58,524 nucleotides of DNA, taken from the NCBI GenBank assembly GCA_919901565.1, contig CAKKPE010000113.1:1-58524 (forward strand), given 5' to 3'. Both the position numbers and the translations under genes were made by a program. The notes beneath the pieces were generated by a model, which had not been told where the DNA came from, did no database searches, and worked only from the letters and a program-made list of their open reading frames with translations. Source of the stretch: a bacterium. GTDB taxonomy: Bacteria > CG2-30-53-67. Of this stretch, positions 43,142 to 52,262 are shown in pieces (the stretch's first letter is position 1; every line of letters starts with the position of its first letter).

Positions 43142-43259
43142 TAAAGAGATTTTTTAGATAGAACCCAAACATGAGTGTTAAGCAGCGTTAATCGTAGTTT
43201 TAAATTCAAAAGGGCTGTAGAAAATCGTCAAAACCCCTCATGCACCTGATCCAAGCTTA

Positions 43260-43424
43260 AGTGGCCCTATTCGTAAATACGGTCGTATTCGAGTGCCGTA
43301 GGGCGGTATCCTCTGCGTTCCGATCCTTGCGGCGTACCACAGTGGGCACGCCTCAGTCGCGCGCCTTGATGAAACCGCCCTACGACCCTCTCGGTACGTT
43401 ACCATATTCACGAATAGTACCACT
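43260..43424. mobile_element. 165-bp palindromic MITE-like element, copy 2
   Basis: An inverted copy of the element at 17050-17214 with exactly the same length. The ends are AGTGGCCCTATTCGTAAATA and, reverse-complemented, AGTGGTACTATTCGTGAATA. Its edge supplies the AG of the TAG stop codon of the TPR gene. It encodes no transposase. Confidence 0.87.
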
Positions 43425-43953
43425 AAATCCGTGCGTAGCCTGAAAATAATCGTTTGACGGCCACGGACATTTTCCCGAGAAGGATGTTGAGAAGGTTTTC
43501 ACGCGCAAGAAAGGGGAGTTTGGAACGCTGACGGAACCCCAGCAGGCCCCTGGCCTCACGGACCGCCGGGTCTTCGGGCGCAAGATCCATGGCCCGGTCC
43601 AGGTATTTTAGCGCATTGACCCTGAGGCCGTGATAAAGATAGACCTTGCCGAGGTTGACCAGGAGATACGGGTCATCCGGCTTCTGCTGGAGGGCCTCAG
43701 AGCACCTTTTGAGCCCGAGGTAAAACCCGTAAAAGCTCCGGTCCGAACGGGCTGCGGCAAGGCCGAACAGGGAGCGGACCTGAGGACCGGCGCCGGGCCT
43801 CAACGCCTCGGGCTTGAGGAGGGTGACCGCCTGCCTGAAGGCCCCCTCTTTCAGATATGCTTCAGCCTGCTCACAAAGTTTCCTGACATCCACTATCCGG
43901 TTCTTCTCCTTTTTGGTCAGATAAAACAAGGGTTCAAGGGGTCGAGGGTTCAA
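43423..43953 (-). CDS. TPR-repeat protein
   Basis: A 176-residue protein with tetratricopeptide-like helices. AEAYLKEGAFRQAVTLLKPE, RCSEALQQKPDDPYLLVNLG and KVYLYHGLRVNALKYLDRAM with DLAPEDPAVREARG are clear repeats (about 25-140). The C-terminus (SKLPFLARENLLNILLGKMS) is not TPR. There is no signal peptide. TPR scaffolds bind partner proteins, and no partner is evident. The stop codon is partly formed by the adjoining palindromic element, so the ancestral 3' end may have been altered. Upstream the 5' end runs into a block of GGGTTCAAG tandem repeats. Confidence 0.8.
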   Translation of the reverse strand: MNPRPLEPLFYLTKKEKNRIVDVRKLCEQAEAYLKEGAFRQAVTLLKPEALRPGAGPQVRSLFGLAAARSDRSFYGFYLGLKRCSEALQQKPDDPYLLVNLGKVYLYHGLRVNALKYLDRAMDLAPEDPAVREARGLLGFRQRSKLPFLARENLLNILLGKMSVAVKRLFSGYARI

Positions 43954-44218
43954 GAGTTCAAGGGTTCAAAAGTTCAAGGGTTCAAACGGTTCAACGGTTC
44001 AACGGTTCAACGGTTCAAGGGGTTCAAGGGGTTCAAGGGTTCAAGGGGTTCAAGGGGTTCAAGGGGTTCAAGGGGTTCAAGGGGTTCAAAAGTTCAAAGG
44101 TTCATGGGGTGAAGTGCAGCGCTTGAACCCTGGACCCTTGAACTCTTTAAACTCTTTGAACCCTTTAAACCCTTGAACTTTTGAACTCTTGCCCCCTTGA
44201 ACCCTGACTTCATCAACG
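43929..44218. repeat. GGTTCAAGG tandem-repeat block
   Basis: About 290 bp made of dozens of short units such as GGTTCAACGGTTCAA and GGGGTTCAAGGGGTTCAA. After a junction near 44110 the inverted forms follow (CCCTTGAACTCTTTAAAC). The two halves are complementary, so the block can fold into a long hairpin. It belongs to the same sequence family as the repeats at 9623, 12351 and 46145. Confidence 0.88.
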
Positions 44219-44224
44219 ATCCAC

Positions 44225-46129
44225 TTATCTCAGTATCCTCTTGTCCCCTTTGCGGGCCGTGAATCCGGCGGCATCAAAATATTCAAGCAGCGGGATCAGG
44301 TATTTACGGGTGCTGTCCAGCAGGTCCCTCATCTCTGACACGCTGATCTCGCCCTTCTGATCGAGAAAGACCCGCACTTTGTCTCTGGCCTCCTGAAGCG
44401 ACGCCGGGTCCATGAAGAGATCCCCCTGGATATGGACAAGCCTCCCGGTCTCCATCAGGTGGCGCATCAGGTCGGCCACATGATCAACGTCCAGTCCCAG
44501 TGTTTCGGGAAGGGCCTTGGAAGACGGGGGCTTGAGCCCGGTACGTCGGTAGAGTTCCCGGATCTTTGCTATGGCGGCCTCTTCCTCCTGATTCAGGCTC
44601 ACCTTGTGTTCGGAGAGCCTGACCAGATTCTCCTCGATATGGACCTTCCCTTCCCGTTCCAGCCGGCCCAAAATGACCTGGAAGACCTTCTCCTGAATGG
44701 TCACGGAGAACCTGGAGAAGAGTTCGGCCTTGGGCATGCCGGGTTCCAGCGGCTTGTTTTCATGGAACGCCTTGAGAATATTTATCACCTTCTCCTTGGA
44801 TAGTCCATCATAATCCTCGTGGAGGAGATGAAGGGTCTCTGGAATGATGGTCACGGCCCTCCCCTTTTCTCTCAATGTCTGCAGGATCTTTTTCGCGGGC
44901 CCCTGTGCAATAGGGAGGCGGCAGCGAAATCCGGCAAGATCCATACCCCTGTACCCTGCGTGACGGAGAAAGACCTCGGCCTTTTCTTCGGGTTTCCCTT
45001 TTTCCAGGATCTCGAGAGCGGGGACCAGATCCCTGTCCGAGGTCTTGTGCCTGACCGGCATGGGATCCAGGACACTCCCTCCGCCGATGGTCCTGTTTTC
45101 AGATGCGGAGCGGAGGATAAAACGGTCTCCGCCCATAACCACCACCGGCCTGCTAAGCCTGATCTGGGCATAGCACTCGCCCCCGGGAGGGAGCTCTTCC
45201 CGGCCCAGAAGGACCGCAACGCCGCTGCACCTGGCGGCCCCGTTATAAAACCGGATCATCCTGCGGTTCTTCATGGGCTTCTCCACATCCGGCAGGAGGG
45301 TGATCCGGGCGTCCAGCATAAAGGTCGGGGTCAGGAGACCCGGGGTGGTCACGGTATCCCCGCGTTCGATCCGGTCTTTTTCGACCCCCTGAAGGTTCAG
45401 GGCCGTTCGCTGGCCGGCCAGGGCCTCGTTCACGGGCTTATCGTGGACCTGAACCCCCCTGACCCTGGCCGTCAGGCCTCCGGGGAGGATCTCCACGGTC
45501 TCTCCGTTTCCGACCCTGCCGGATACGAGCGTGCCGGTCACCACGGTCCCGAATCCTTTCATGGTAAAGACGCGGTCCACGGGGAGGCGGAAGACCCCAC
45601 CGCTCCCTCTGGACTCCACACCCTCGCAGATCCGTCTGAGCCCCTCAAGAAGTTCGGGGATCCCCTGCCCGGTCTTTGAGGAGACGGGATAGATCCCCCC
45701 GCCCTCCAAAAAAGTATCTTTGGTCAGCGCCTCTATCTCCTGGGTGACCAGATGCAGCCAATCCCCGTCCACCAGATCTGTTTTGGTGATGACGGTCAGG
45801 CCTCTCGGGATGCTGAGAAGACGGCAGATGTCAAAATGCTCCCGGGTCTGAGGCATGATCCCTTCATCTGCTGCGATGACCAGCATCACCAGATCCATGC
45901 CGCCGACGCCGGAGAGCATATTATTGATGAACCGCTCGTGGCCCGGCACATCCACAATCCCGATCTGAATCTCCCCCGGGAGGGTCAGCTCGGCAAAACC
46001 AAGATCAATGGTGATCCCTCTCCTCTTCTCTTCTTCAAGGCGGTCGGTGTCCACTCCGGTCAATGCCTTGACCAGGGCAGTCTTCCCATGGTCCACATGA
46101 CCGGCAGTCCCGAGGATAAGGTGTTTCAT
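44225..46129 (-). CDS. selB: Selenocysteine-specific elongation factor SelB
   Basis: A 634-residue SelB. The GTPase domain begins [20 protein letters not shown] and includes [30 protein letters not shown] and [11 protein letters not shown]-Tu-like domains 2 and 3 follow ([20 protein letters not shown]). The C-terminal third (about 385-634) consists of winged-helix modules that bind the SECIS mRNA hairpin, ending [17 protein letters not shown]. It delivers Sec-tRNA to UGA codons, so the organism should make selenoproteins. selA, selC and selD are not in the window. The ATG at 46129 matches the family start. Repeat blocks flank the gene on both sides, so it is probably transcribed alone. Confidence 0.95.
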   Translation of the reverse strand: MKHLILGTAGHVDHGKTALVKALTGVDTDRLEEEKRRGITIDLGFAELTLPGEIQIGIVDVPGHERFINNMLSGVGGMDLVMLVIAADEGIMPQTREHFDICRLLSIPRGLTVITKTDLVDGDWLHLVTQEIEALTKDTFLEGGGIYPVSSKTGQGIPELLEGLRRICEGVESRGSGGVFRLPVDRVFTMKGFGTVVTGTLVSGRVGNGETVEILPGGLTARVRGVQVHDKPVNEALAGQRTALNLQGVEKDRIERGDTVTTPGLLTPTFMLDARITLLPDVEKPMKNRRMIRFYNGAARCSGVAVLLGREELPPGGECYAQIRLSRPVVVMGGDRFILRSASENRTIGGGSVLDPMPVRHKTSDRDLVPALEILEKGKPEEKAEVFLRHAGYRGMDLAGFRCRLPIAQGPAKKILQTLREKGRAVTIIPETLHLLHEDYDGLSKEKVINILKAFHENKPLEPGMPKAELFSRFSVTIQEKVFQVILGRLEREGKVHIEENLVRLSEHKVSLNQEEEAAIAKIRELYRRTGLKPPSSKALPETLGLDVDHVADLMRHLMETGRLVHIQGDLFMDPASLQEARDKVRVFLDQKGEISVSEMRDLLDSTRKYLIPLLEYFDAAGFTARKGDKRILR

Positions 46130-46144
46130 ACTTTGGTTCTTCTC

Positions 46145-46365
46145 CCATATAGTGGGTAAAAAGGGGTCGAGGATCCCAGGGGTCAAGGGGTCAAGGGGTC
46201 AAGGGGTCAAGGGGTCAAGGGGTCAAGTGAAATACCGATACCGGTAAACCGAGTACAAGAACGCAAACAAAATCTCCGTAGAAAAACCCTTGAACCCTTT
46301 GAACCCTTGAACCCCTTGAACCTTTGAACCCTTGAACCCTTGAACCCTTGAACCCGATGAACTTT
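46145..46365. repeat. GGGGTCAA-type palindromic repeat, copy 3
   Basis: It begins CTCCCATATAGTGGGTAAAA like the copy at 12351. It contains six or more tandem GGGGTCAA units, a core with AAGTGAAATACC and CAAAATCTCC, and then inverted TTGAACCC units. It lies directly upstream of selB. Confidence 0.85.
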
Positions 46366-46579
46366 CTCCCTATATATCATTCCCACGATAAAATGACAAA
46401 AAAAATATGCACCCGTCTTTGATTCCTGGTGGAGGGTCTGATTCCATCTGTCAATAAATTAATAAGAAATAATTGACTTTACTTCCAGAAGATAAAATGA
46501 TATAAGTATTATATAATACAAGGTATTACAAACTATCCGGAACGTTCGAATTTACTGAAAAACGGGCTAAAAAAGATAT

Positions 46580-46612
46580 ACCCAGACAGGAAACCTGTCC
46601 GGGCTTTTTATA
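46580..46612 (+). terminator. Intrinsic terminator upstream of the chemosensory operon
   Basis: CCCAGACAGG and CCTGTCCGGG form a stem with one mismatch around AAA, followed by CTTTTTATAAA on the plus strand. It lies about 157 bp before the first gene of the operon and no gene ends nearby on that strand. It may end a short leader or small RNA starting near 46510. Confidence 0.75.
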
Positions 46613-46768
46613 AATACCTGATTCGGCAGGCCTGAGAGATCAAAAAACTTAATATACCGATTCAAATAGAAGAAAGCCTTTACCACCCTTGGGGGAAATG
46701 AGAAAATCTCCGAAATTTCCGGTCATCCCGAGCCAACCTGATGTCCGGCAGAAGTGGATTGTCTATAA

Positions 46769-48082
46769 ATGAGTCTTGTCGGTAATTTAGCAGATCTGCC
46801 TCTTACAGACATCTTTCAGATCGTCAGCCTGAGCAAGAGGACTGGCGTTCTGAATATCGCTACGTCAGAGGATAAGGCTTCGATCACCTTTTTGAACGGA
46901 AATGTCATCAAGGCCTCCTCGACCCGGAACAAGATGACGCTTGGGTCCGTGCTCAAGGCAAAGGGGCTGATTACCGATAGGGATGAGATGATGGTCATGG
47001 AGACTCAAAAAGTAACCAGGGCGCCTTTCGGCTCGATCCTGGTCCACAAAAATGTCATTACCCGCGATCAGATGGAGTTGATCCTCAGGGAATATATACA
47101 GACCATCATCCTTGAACTCCTGGGCTGGGAGGAAGGGCACTTTCAATTCGAGCTCCTCTCCTCACCCGGCGATGTGCTTCCGGCCAATGGGGCTGAACTG
47201 ATCCTGCAGCAGGGGATCGAAACCCAGCACCTGATCATCGAGGGGGTCAGGCTCCTGGATGAAGAGAGGCACCGGAAACAGCAAAAGGATAAGAAGATGA
47301 AGGCCATTGGATTTTCTTCCCTGATGGAGCAGGCACCGATTTCCCTGTCCGAATCCAATCCAGCAGATCCGCCCCAGGATAATACCGGCCACCCTGATGG
47401 CCTCTGGGAATCCATCCATGACGAGATGGATCTGGAGAAGGCCGAGACCTCTCCCGCCCCGGCCGCTGCAAAAAAAGACGAAGAACTCGACTTCCTGGAG
47501 CAGTTGATGTCTGAGGTGGGCGAAGACTTCGAAATGGAACAGACAGCCGGGGAACAATCGGACGGGCTCTCGTCTCTGAAATCGATGGTGGAGGAACTCA
47601 AAGGCCCCAGCAGCCTTTCAGAGGTCTTACTCCTCATCCTGCGGTATGCAGGCGATTTCGTAAACCGGGCAGCGCTCTTTGTGGTCCGTGAAGAGGAGAT
47701 CCGGGGGTTCGGCCAGTTCGGTCTGCCCGGAGAAGACAATACGGCCAATGAGCGGGTCCGCAATATCATGGTCCCGAGCAAGAGCGATTCGCTCCTCACA
47801 TCGGCAATCCGCGTCCGCTACAAGGTTCGGGGGAGTCTCGATGGGAACAAGTCCTGGGACCGGTATCTCCTGGAAAACCTGGGCGGGAACGCCCCGGAAG
47901 AGTCCGTGGTCCTCCCGGTGATCAGCAACAATCGGGTCATCGCCCTGCTTTATGGAGACAACGGTTCCCGAGGGGGTCCTATCGGGGATATAGGGGCATT
48001 GGAGATTTTTATCATCCAGGCCGGTTTCGTGCTGGACCGGTCTCTGTTGGAGAGCAGGCTCCAGGATATGCAAGGACACTAA
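46769..48082 (+). CDS. PATAN (DUF4388) protein with C-terminal GAF-like domain
   Basis: A 437-residue cytoplasmic protein. The N-terminal PATAN/DUF4388 domain (about 1-160) contains GNLADLPLTDIFQIVSLSKR, TGVLNIATSEDKASITFLNG and LGSVLKAKGLITDRDEMMVM. A charged linker (about 170-270) follows. The C-terminal part (about 275-430) looks GAF-like: LSEVLLLILRYAGDFVNRAA, LFVVREEEIRGFGQFGLPGE and VVLPVISNNRVIALLYGDNG. PATAN domains occur in regulators of motility and EPS systems in Myxococcus and Geobacter relatives. It is the first gene of the chemosensory operon and is followed 72 bp later by cheY, so it probably acts as an accessory or output protein. Confidence 0.88.
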   Translation: MSLVGNLADLPLTDIFQIVSLSKRTGVLNIATSEDKASITFLNGNVIKASSTRNKMTLGSVLKAKGLITDRDEMMVMETQKVTRAPFGSILVHKNVITRDQMELILREYIQTIILELLGWEEGHFQFELLSSPGDVLPANGAELILQQGIETQHLIIEGVRLLDEERHRKQQKDKKMKAIGFSSLMEQAPISLSESNPADPPQDNTGHPDGLWESIHDEMDLEKAETSPAPAAAKKDEELDFLEQLMSEVGEDFEMEQTAGEQSDGLSSLKSMVEELKGPSSLSEVLLLILRYAGDFVNRAALFVVREEEIRGFGQFGLPGEDNTANERVRNIMVPSKSDSLLTSAIRVRYKVRGSLDGNKSWDRYLLENLGGNAPEESVVLPVISNNRVIALLYGDNGSRGGPIGDIGALEIFIIQAGFVLDRSLLESRLQDMQGH

Positions 48083-48154
48083 AATGATCGTTCTTCCCTG
48101 TATCAGCCTTTACGGCCGCAGGAAAAAAGAAAGACAACATAGGAGGGGAATCCT

Positions 48155-48529
48155 GTGAAACGATCGATTCTGGTTGTAGAAGATTCCGCCACCATGCGGT
48201 CCCTCATCGCGTCCACACTCGAGGATATGGGGGATTATGACATCACGGAGGCCTCAAACGGTTTTGAGGCGCTGAAGATCCTGCCGGGACGATCCTTCGA
48301 CCTGATCATCACCGACATCAACATGCCGGACATCAACGGCCTCGAACTGGTCAACTTCGTGAAGAAACACCCGACATATAAGGATACCCCGCTGATCATT
48401 GTCACGACCGAAAAAGCCGAAGAAGACAGGAAAAAGGGGATGGCCCTGGGGGCAGACGATTACATCACCAAACCTTTCTCCCCTGATGCATTGCAGAACG
48501 CAGCCAGGAGGCTGCTCAAAGAGGAATGA
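48155..48529 (+). CDS. cheY: CheY-like response regulator
   Basis: A 124-residue stand-alone receiver. SILVVEDSATMRSLI carries the acidic pocket, Asp54 in LIITDINMPDI is the phospho-acceptor, ITVTTEKAEE-like residues provide Thr, and ITKPFSPDAL gives the conserved Lys. It should be phosphorylated by the CheA encoded next. The start is GTG at 48155 with AGGAGGGG 6 nt upstream. No flagellar switch gene lies in the window, so its target need not be a flagellum. Confidence 0.93.
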   Translation: MKRSILVVEDSATMRSLIASTLEDMGDYDITEASNGFEALKILPGRSFDLIITDINMPDINGLELVNFVKKHPTYKDTPLIIVTTEKAEEDRKKGMALGADDYITKPFSPDALQNAARRLLKEE

Positions 48530-48625
48530 AACAACGGACGTCGGCGCCGTAAATAAGGATTGCACGCCATCGGGCCGGTTATATAAAAATAAAGGGTTGC
48601 AAACTCATCCATATAGAGAGAAGAG

Positions 48626-50665
48626 ATGACTGAAAAAGGACAGGACAAAGCCATTGCCGAATTTCTTGCCGAGAGTGAAGATATTCTCGAAAGCATCGGG
48701 AACAATCTTGTCAAACTCGAAGAAGGCTTGAAAAAATCCAACATCAACCCCGATGTGGTGAACACCATCTTCCGGGGCGCCCATTCCCTGAAAGGGCTCT
48801 CGGGCATGCTCGGATTCTCCACGGTGTCCGAACTCAGCCACAATCTGGAGAACCTGCTCGACAGCCTGCGTCTGGGCAAACTGGATCTGACCAGTTCTGT
48901 TCTGGACGGGCTCTTCTCAAGCCTGGAGACCCTCAATAACCTGATCACCAGGATCGGGAGCGAGGGGAACGACCAGATGGATATCAGCAAGGCCTTGTCC
49001 ACAATCAACAAGATCCTGCACGGAGACAGTGAGGAAGCTGCCGGGAAGAAACTGGAGATGAGTGATATCAATCTCTCGTCATCAATCCTGGAGGTTCTCA
49101 CGGAATACGAAGAACACCGCCTGCTGGAAAATGTCCGCAAGGGATCGCGGCTCTTTGAGATCAGGGCAAACTTTGACCTGACCACATTCGATCAGGACCT
49201 GCAGCGGCTTACCAAAGACCTCTCCGAAAAAGGAGAGATCATTACCACCCTTCCCAGCACCGGATCAAGCCCGGATGCAGGCATCCAGTTCAACATCATC
49301 CTGGGCACAATGTCCGGTGAAAAAGAGATCAAGGAGATCATCTCCATTGAAACCACGACGGTCAACGAGATCCAGTATGCCGCTGAAACCGATATAAGCG
49401 AAATCAATCCCGAGCCCTTGCCCCGGATGGAGAATGCCGCCGGAGAGGACAGCTTCATCAATGACATCAAAGGTCTCACTAAGACCGTACGGGTGGACAT
49501 CAACAAGCTGGATAACCTCATGAACCTTGTGGGGGAGCTGATTCTCAACAAGAACATGCTTCAGAAGATCGTAAAGGATATGAGGCAGCACCATGGTTTC
49601 TCCACGATTGCCGGTGACCTGCACAAGACCACCGATCTGCTTGAAAGGAAGCTCGCTGAACTCCAGGATGGCGTCCTGGAGGTCCGCATGATCCCCATCG
49701 GCCAGATCTTCAACCGGATGGCCAGAATCATCCGCAAGTTGTCCAAAGCCTCCGGCAAGAAGATCAACTTCAAGACCTCAGGGGAGGATACGGAACTGGA
49801 CAAGCTGGTCATCGAGGATATCGCCGATCCCCTGATGCATATCATCCGCAACGCCATAGACCATGGTATTGAATCCCCCGAGGAACGCAAACGCCTGAAA
49901 AAACCCGCCGAAGGGGTGATCAGACTGGAAGCGTACCAGAAAGGCAACCATGTGGTTGTGGAAGTGGAAGACGATGGCGCCGGAATCGATCCGGAAAAGA
50001 TCTTTAAGAAAGCCGTGGCGATCGGGCTGGCACAGAAGGATGAAATCCTCGACAAGGAACAGATCCTGGATTTTATCTTCTTCCCGGGTTTCAGCACGGC
50101 GGAAAAGGTGAGCGAGATCTCAGGACGCGGCGTGGGCATGGATGTTGTTAAAAAGAACATAACCGCATTGGGCGGAATGGTCGGGATCGCAAGTGAAACC
50201 GGCAAAGGATCGCTGTTTACGATCACCCTGCCCATCACCCTGGCGATCATCCCGGCCCTGATCATCCGGTGTTCGGAACAAACCTTCGCCATTCCCCTGA
50301 ATGCGGTGTCCGAGAACCTGATCGTGCCGAAGGATTCGATTCAGACCGTGGAAAAGCGGGAGGTCATCAAGCTCAGGGACCGGACGCTGTCGCTGCTGCG
50401 CCTTCAGAAGGTCTTTGGATTGAATGCCGTGAACGGCCATTCCAAAAAAGCCCTGATCGTGGTCGCCGGCCTCGCTGAAAAAAAGATCGGCATCATTGTT
50501 GACGAATTCGTCGACAAGCATGAGATCGTCATCAAGCCGATCGGCAAGACCCTGAAAAAGATACCCGGTATCGCCGGCGCAACGGAACTCGGCGACAAAA
50601 GGGCGGTTCTGGTCCTTGACGTCGGATCCCTGATTGAAGAGTCCACGCGGGGAGGGAAATCCTGA
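48626..50665 (+). CDS. cheA: Chemotaxis histidine kinase CheA
   Basis: A 679-residue CheA. The Hpt (P1) domain has His53 in IFRGAHSLKGLSGMLGF. Residues about 150-275 form an atypical linker/P2 region (LFEIRANFDLTTFDQDLQRL). Dimerisation P3 starts at TVRVDINKLDNLMNLVGELI (about 287). The ATPase P4 contains HIIRNAIDHGIESPEERKR, VEVEDDGAGIDPEKI and GRGVGMDVVKKNI. The CheW-like P5 ends the protein. It phosphorylates CheY-type partners under receptor control. It overlaps the next gene by 1 bp (TGATG). All catalytic boxes are intact. Confidence 0.95.
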   Translation: MTEKGQDKAIAEFLAESEDILESIGNNLVKLEEGLKKSNINPDVVNTIFRGAHSLKGLSGMLGFSTVSELSHNLENLLDSLRLGKLDLTSSVLDGLFSSLETLNNLITRIGSEGNDQMDISKALSTINKILHGDSEEAAGKKLEMSDINLSSSILEVLTEYEEHRLLENVRKGSRLFEIRANFDLTTFDQDLQRLTKDLSEKGEIITTLPSTGSSPDAGIQFNIILGTMSGEKEIKEIISIETTTVNEIQYAAETDISEINPEPLPRMENAAGEDSFINDIKGLTKTVRVDINKLDNLMNLVGELILNKNMLQKIVKDMRQHHGFSTIAGDLHKTTDLLERKLAELQDGVLEVRMIPIGQIFNRMARIIRKLSKASGKKINFKTSGEDTELDKLVIEDIADPLMHIIRNAIDHGIESPEERKRLKKPAEGVIRLEAYQKGNHVVVEVEDDGAGIDPEKIFKKAVAIGLAQKDEILDKEQILDFIFFPGFSTAEKVSEISGRGVGMDVVKKNITALGGMVGIASETGKGSLFTITLPITLAIIPALIIRCSEQTFAIPLNAVSENLIVPKDSIQTVEKREVIKLRDRTLSLLRLQKVFGLNAVNGHSKKALIVVAGLAEKKIGIIVDEFVDKHEIVIKPIGKTLKKIPGIAGATELGDKRAVLVLDVGSLIEESTRGGKS

Positions 50666-51645
50666 TGAATGAAGCCAAAAAATCCGCTTCCATTCTGATT
50701 GTGGATGACTCGGAGGCCATCCGCGTGAAGATCAGAAAGGTACTCAGTTCCGAGAAAGGCCTATTTGAGTCTTTCTACGAGGCTGAAAACGGAATTGACG
50801 GCTACAAGAAACTGCTGGAGCACAAGATCGATCTGATCCTCTGTGATGTGGTCATGCCGCAAATCGACGGGTTCAAGCTTCTGCTGATGGTTAAAGGCCA
50901 TCCGGAACTCAGGGATATCCCGATCATCATGCTGACCGCAGAAGAAGAGCAGGAAAAGAAAAACCTCGGCCTGCAGAAAGGGGCGAGCGACTACCTGACC
51001 AAGCCATTCGATGATTTTGAGCTTCTTGCCAGGGTTCGTCTCCACCTGAAACTCAAACTTCTTCAGGACGAACTCATGGAAGCGAACAAGCAGTTGACGC
51101 ATCTGTCCATTACCGATGCCTTGACCCAGGTCTACAATCGAAGGTACCTGATGAAGATGATGCTGAACGAAATCAGCCGGTCCAAGCGTTATCGGTCCGA
51201 TCTCTCTTTCCTGCTGCTGGACATCGACAACTTCAAGGCCCTGAATGATACCTATGGACATCAGGCCGGGGACCAGATCCTGATAGATATCTGCATCCGG
51301 ATCGGCAAGACCATCCGAAGCACGGACATCCTGTCCAGGTACGGAGGTGAGGAGTTTGCCGTTCTCCTGCCCCAGGTCCCGCTGACCGGCGCCGAGAAGG
51401 TGGCTGAAAAAATCCGCAAGGAAGTGGCCGAAAACCCATTCCAGATCAATGAAGATAAGATCAACGTCTCACTGAGCTGCGGCATATCCTGCTTCCTGGA
51501 AGAAAAGGTCGATACCATCGATACGGTCATCATGGAGGCAGACCGTGCCCTTTATGAGTCCAAGAAGAACGGCAAGAACAGAGTGACCATATCCAAAGAC
51601 TGCCTGGAATCCATCAGCGTCCACGAGGATGAGGATAAAAAATGA
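50665..51645 (+). CDS. Receiver-GGDEF diguanylate cyclase (PleD-like)
   Basis: A 326-residue protein with a receiver (1-130, phospho-acceptor Asp61 in LILCDVVMPQ) and a GGDEF domain (about 155-315). The active-site loop is RYGGEEF (Gly227-Phe231), and the inhibitory I-site RSTD (218-221) lies five residues before it. It should therefore make cyclic di-GMP, with product inhibition, when phosphorylated. Placement between cheA and cheW, overlapping both (1 bp and 4 bp), makes CheA the likely phosphodonor. That layout resembles Wsp-type surface-sensing systems, where a CheA controls a diguanylate cyclase. Confidence 0.95.
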   Translation: MNEAKKSASILIVDDSEAIRVKIRKVLSSEKGLFESFYEAENGIDGYKKLLEHKIDLILCDVVMPQIDGFKLLLMVKGHPELRDIPIIMLTAEEEQEKKNLGLQKGASDYLTKPFDDFELLARVRLHLKLKLLQDELMEANKQLTHLSITDALTQVYNRRYLMKMMLNEISRSKRYRSDLSFLLLDIDNFKALNDTYGHQAGDQILIDICIRIGKTIRSTDILSRYGGEEFAVLLPQVPLTGAEKVAEKIRKEVAENPFQINEDKINVSLSCGISCFLEEKVDTIDTVIMEADRALYESKKNGKNRVTISKDCLESISVHEDEDKK

Positions 51646-52181
51646 CAGATAAAAAAAGGAAAGCGCAGGAAGTAACGCCTACGGTCGTCATGGAATCTGT
51701 GGAAAACACAGAGCAGAAAGACTTGCCCGAAGGCGCTGATTTAGAAACTGCCAACGACAAGATGGCGGAAGTCATGGGATTCAAGCTCGGCGAAGAGGAA
51801 TACGCCATTGATATCATGAGGATCAAGGAAATTACTCCCATCCTCGATCTGACTCCCATACCCAGGGCGCCTTCATATATACTGGGCATTCTGTCCCTGA
51901 GGGGCAACATCCTTCCGATCTTCGATGCAAAAAAGAAGATGGGGCTCCCGGATACGGTACTCACGGAGAAGGCCAGGATTATCGTATTAAAGAATGAAGA
52001 CGAGCAAGTCGGCCTCCTGGTGGATTCGATAACCAGCGCGGCACAGATCCCTGAAAAGTCCATTGAGCCGCCGCCTTCCATTATCCGCGGTGTGGAGGCG
52101 GAATATGTCAAAGGCATAGGTCGGTACAAGGGCCGGATGATGATCATCATGAACATCGACGAGATCATCAGGATGGAGTAG
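51642..52181 (+). CDS. cheW: CheW-like coupling protein
   Basis: A 179-residue CheW. After a charged N-terminal extension (about 1-45) the CheW fold begins with VMGFKLGEEEYAIDIMRIKE and continues TPIPRAPSYILGILSLRGNI, LPIFDAKKKMGLPD and VGLLVDSITSAAQIPEKSIE. It links receptors to CheA in the signalling array. Its ATG overlaps the stop of the cyclase gene by 4 bp (ATGA). The first chemoreceptor gene starts 81 bp downstream. Confidence 0.95.
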   Translation: MTDKKRKAQEVTPTVVMESVENTEQKDLPEGADLETANDKMAEVMGFKLGEEEYAIDIMRIKEITPILDLTPIPRAPSYILGILSLRGNILPIFDAKKKMGLPDTVLTEKARIIVLKNEDEQVGLLVDSITSAAQIPEKSIEPPPSIIRGVEAEYVKGIGRYKGRMMIIMNIDEIIRME

Positions 52182-52262
52182 TCCCAACCATGGACTTTGT
52201 GAACCCGGTCCTGGTCGTTTGAATCATAAAACTCTTTTCATCTTGCAGGAAGACAGAAGATT

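Noticed and set aside
43929-44218. CRISPR-like array of short repeats
   Set aside because: Units are 7-9 bp with no unique spacers, and the second half is the inverted form of the first. This is a tandem/palindromic repeat, with no cas genes nearby.
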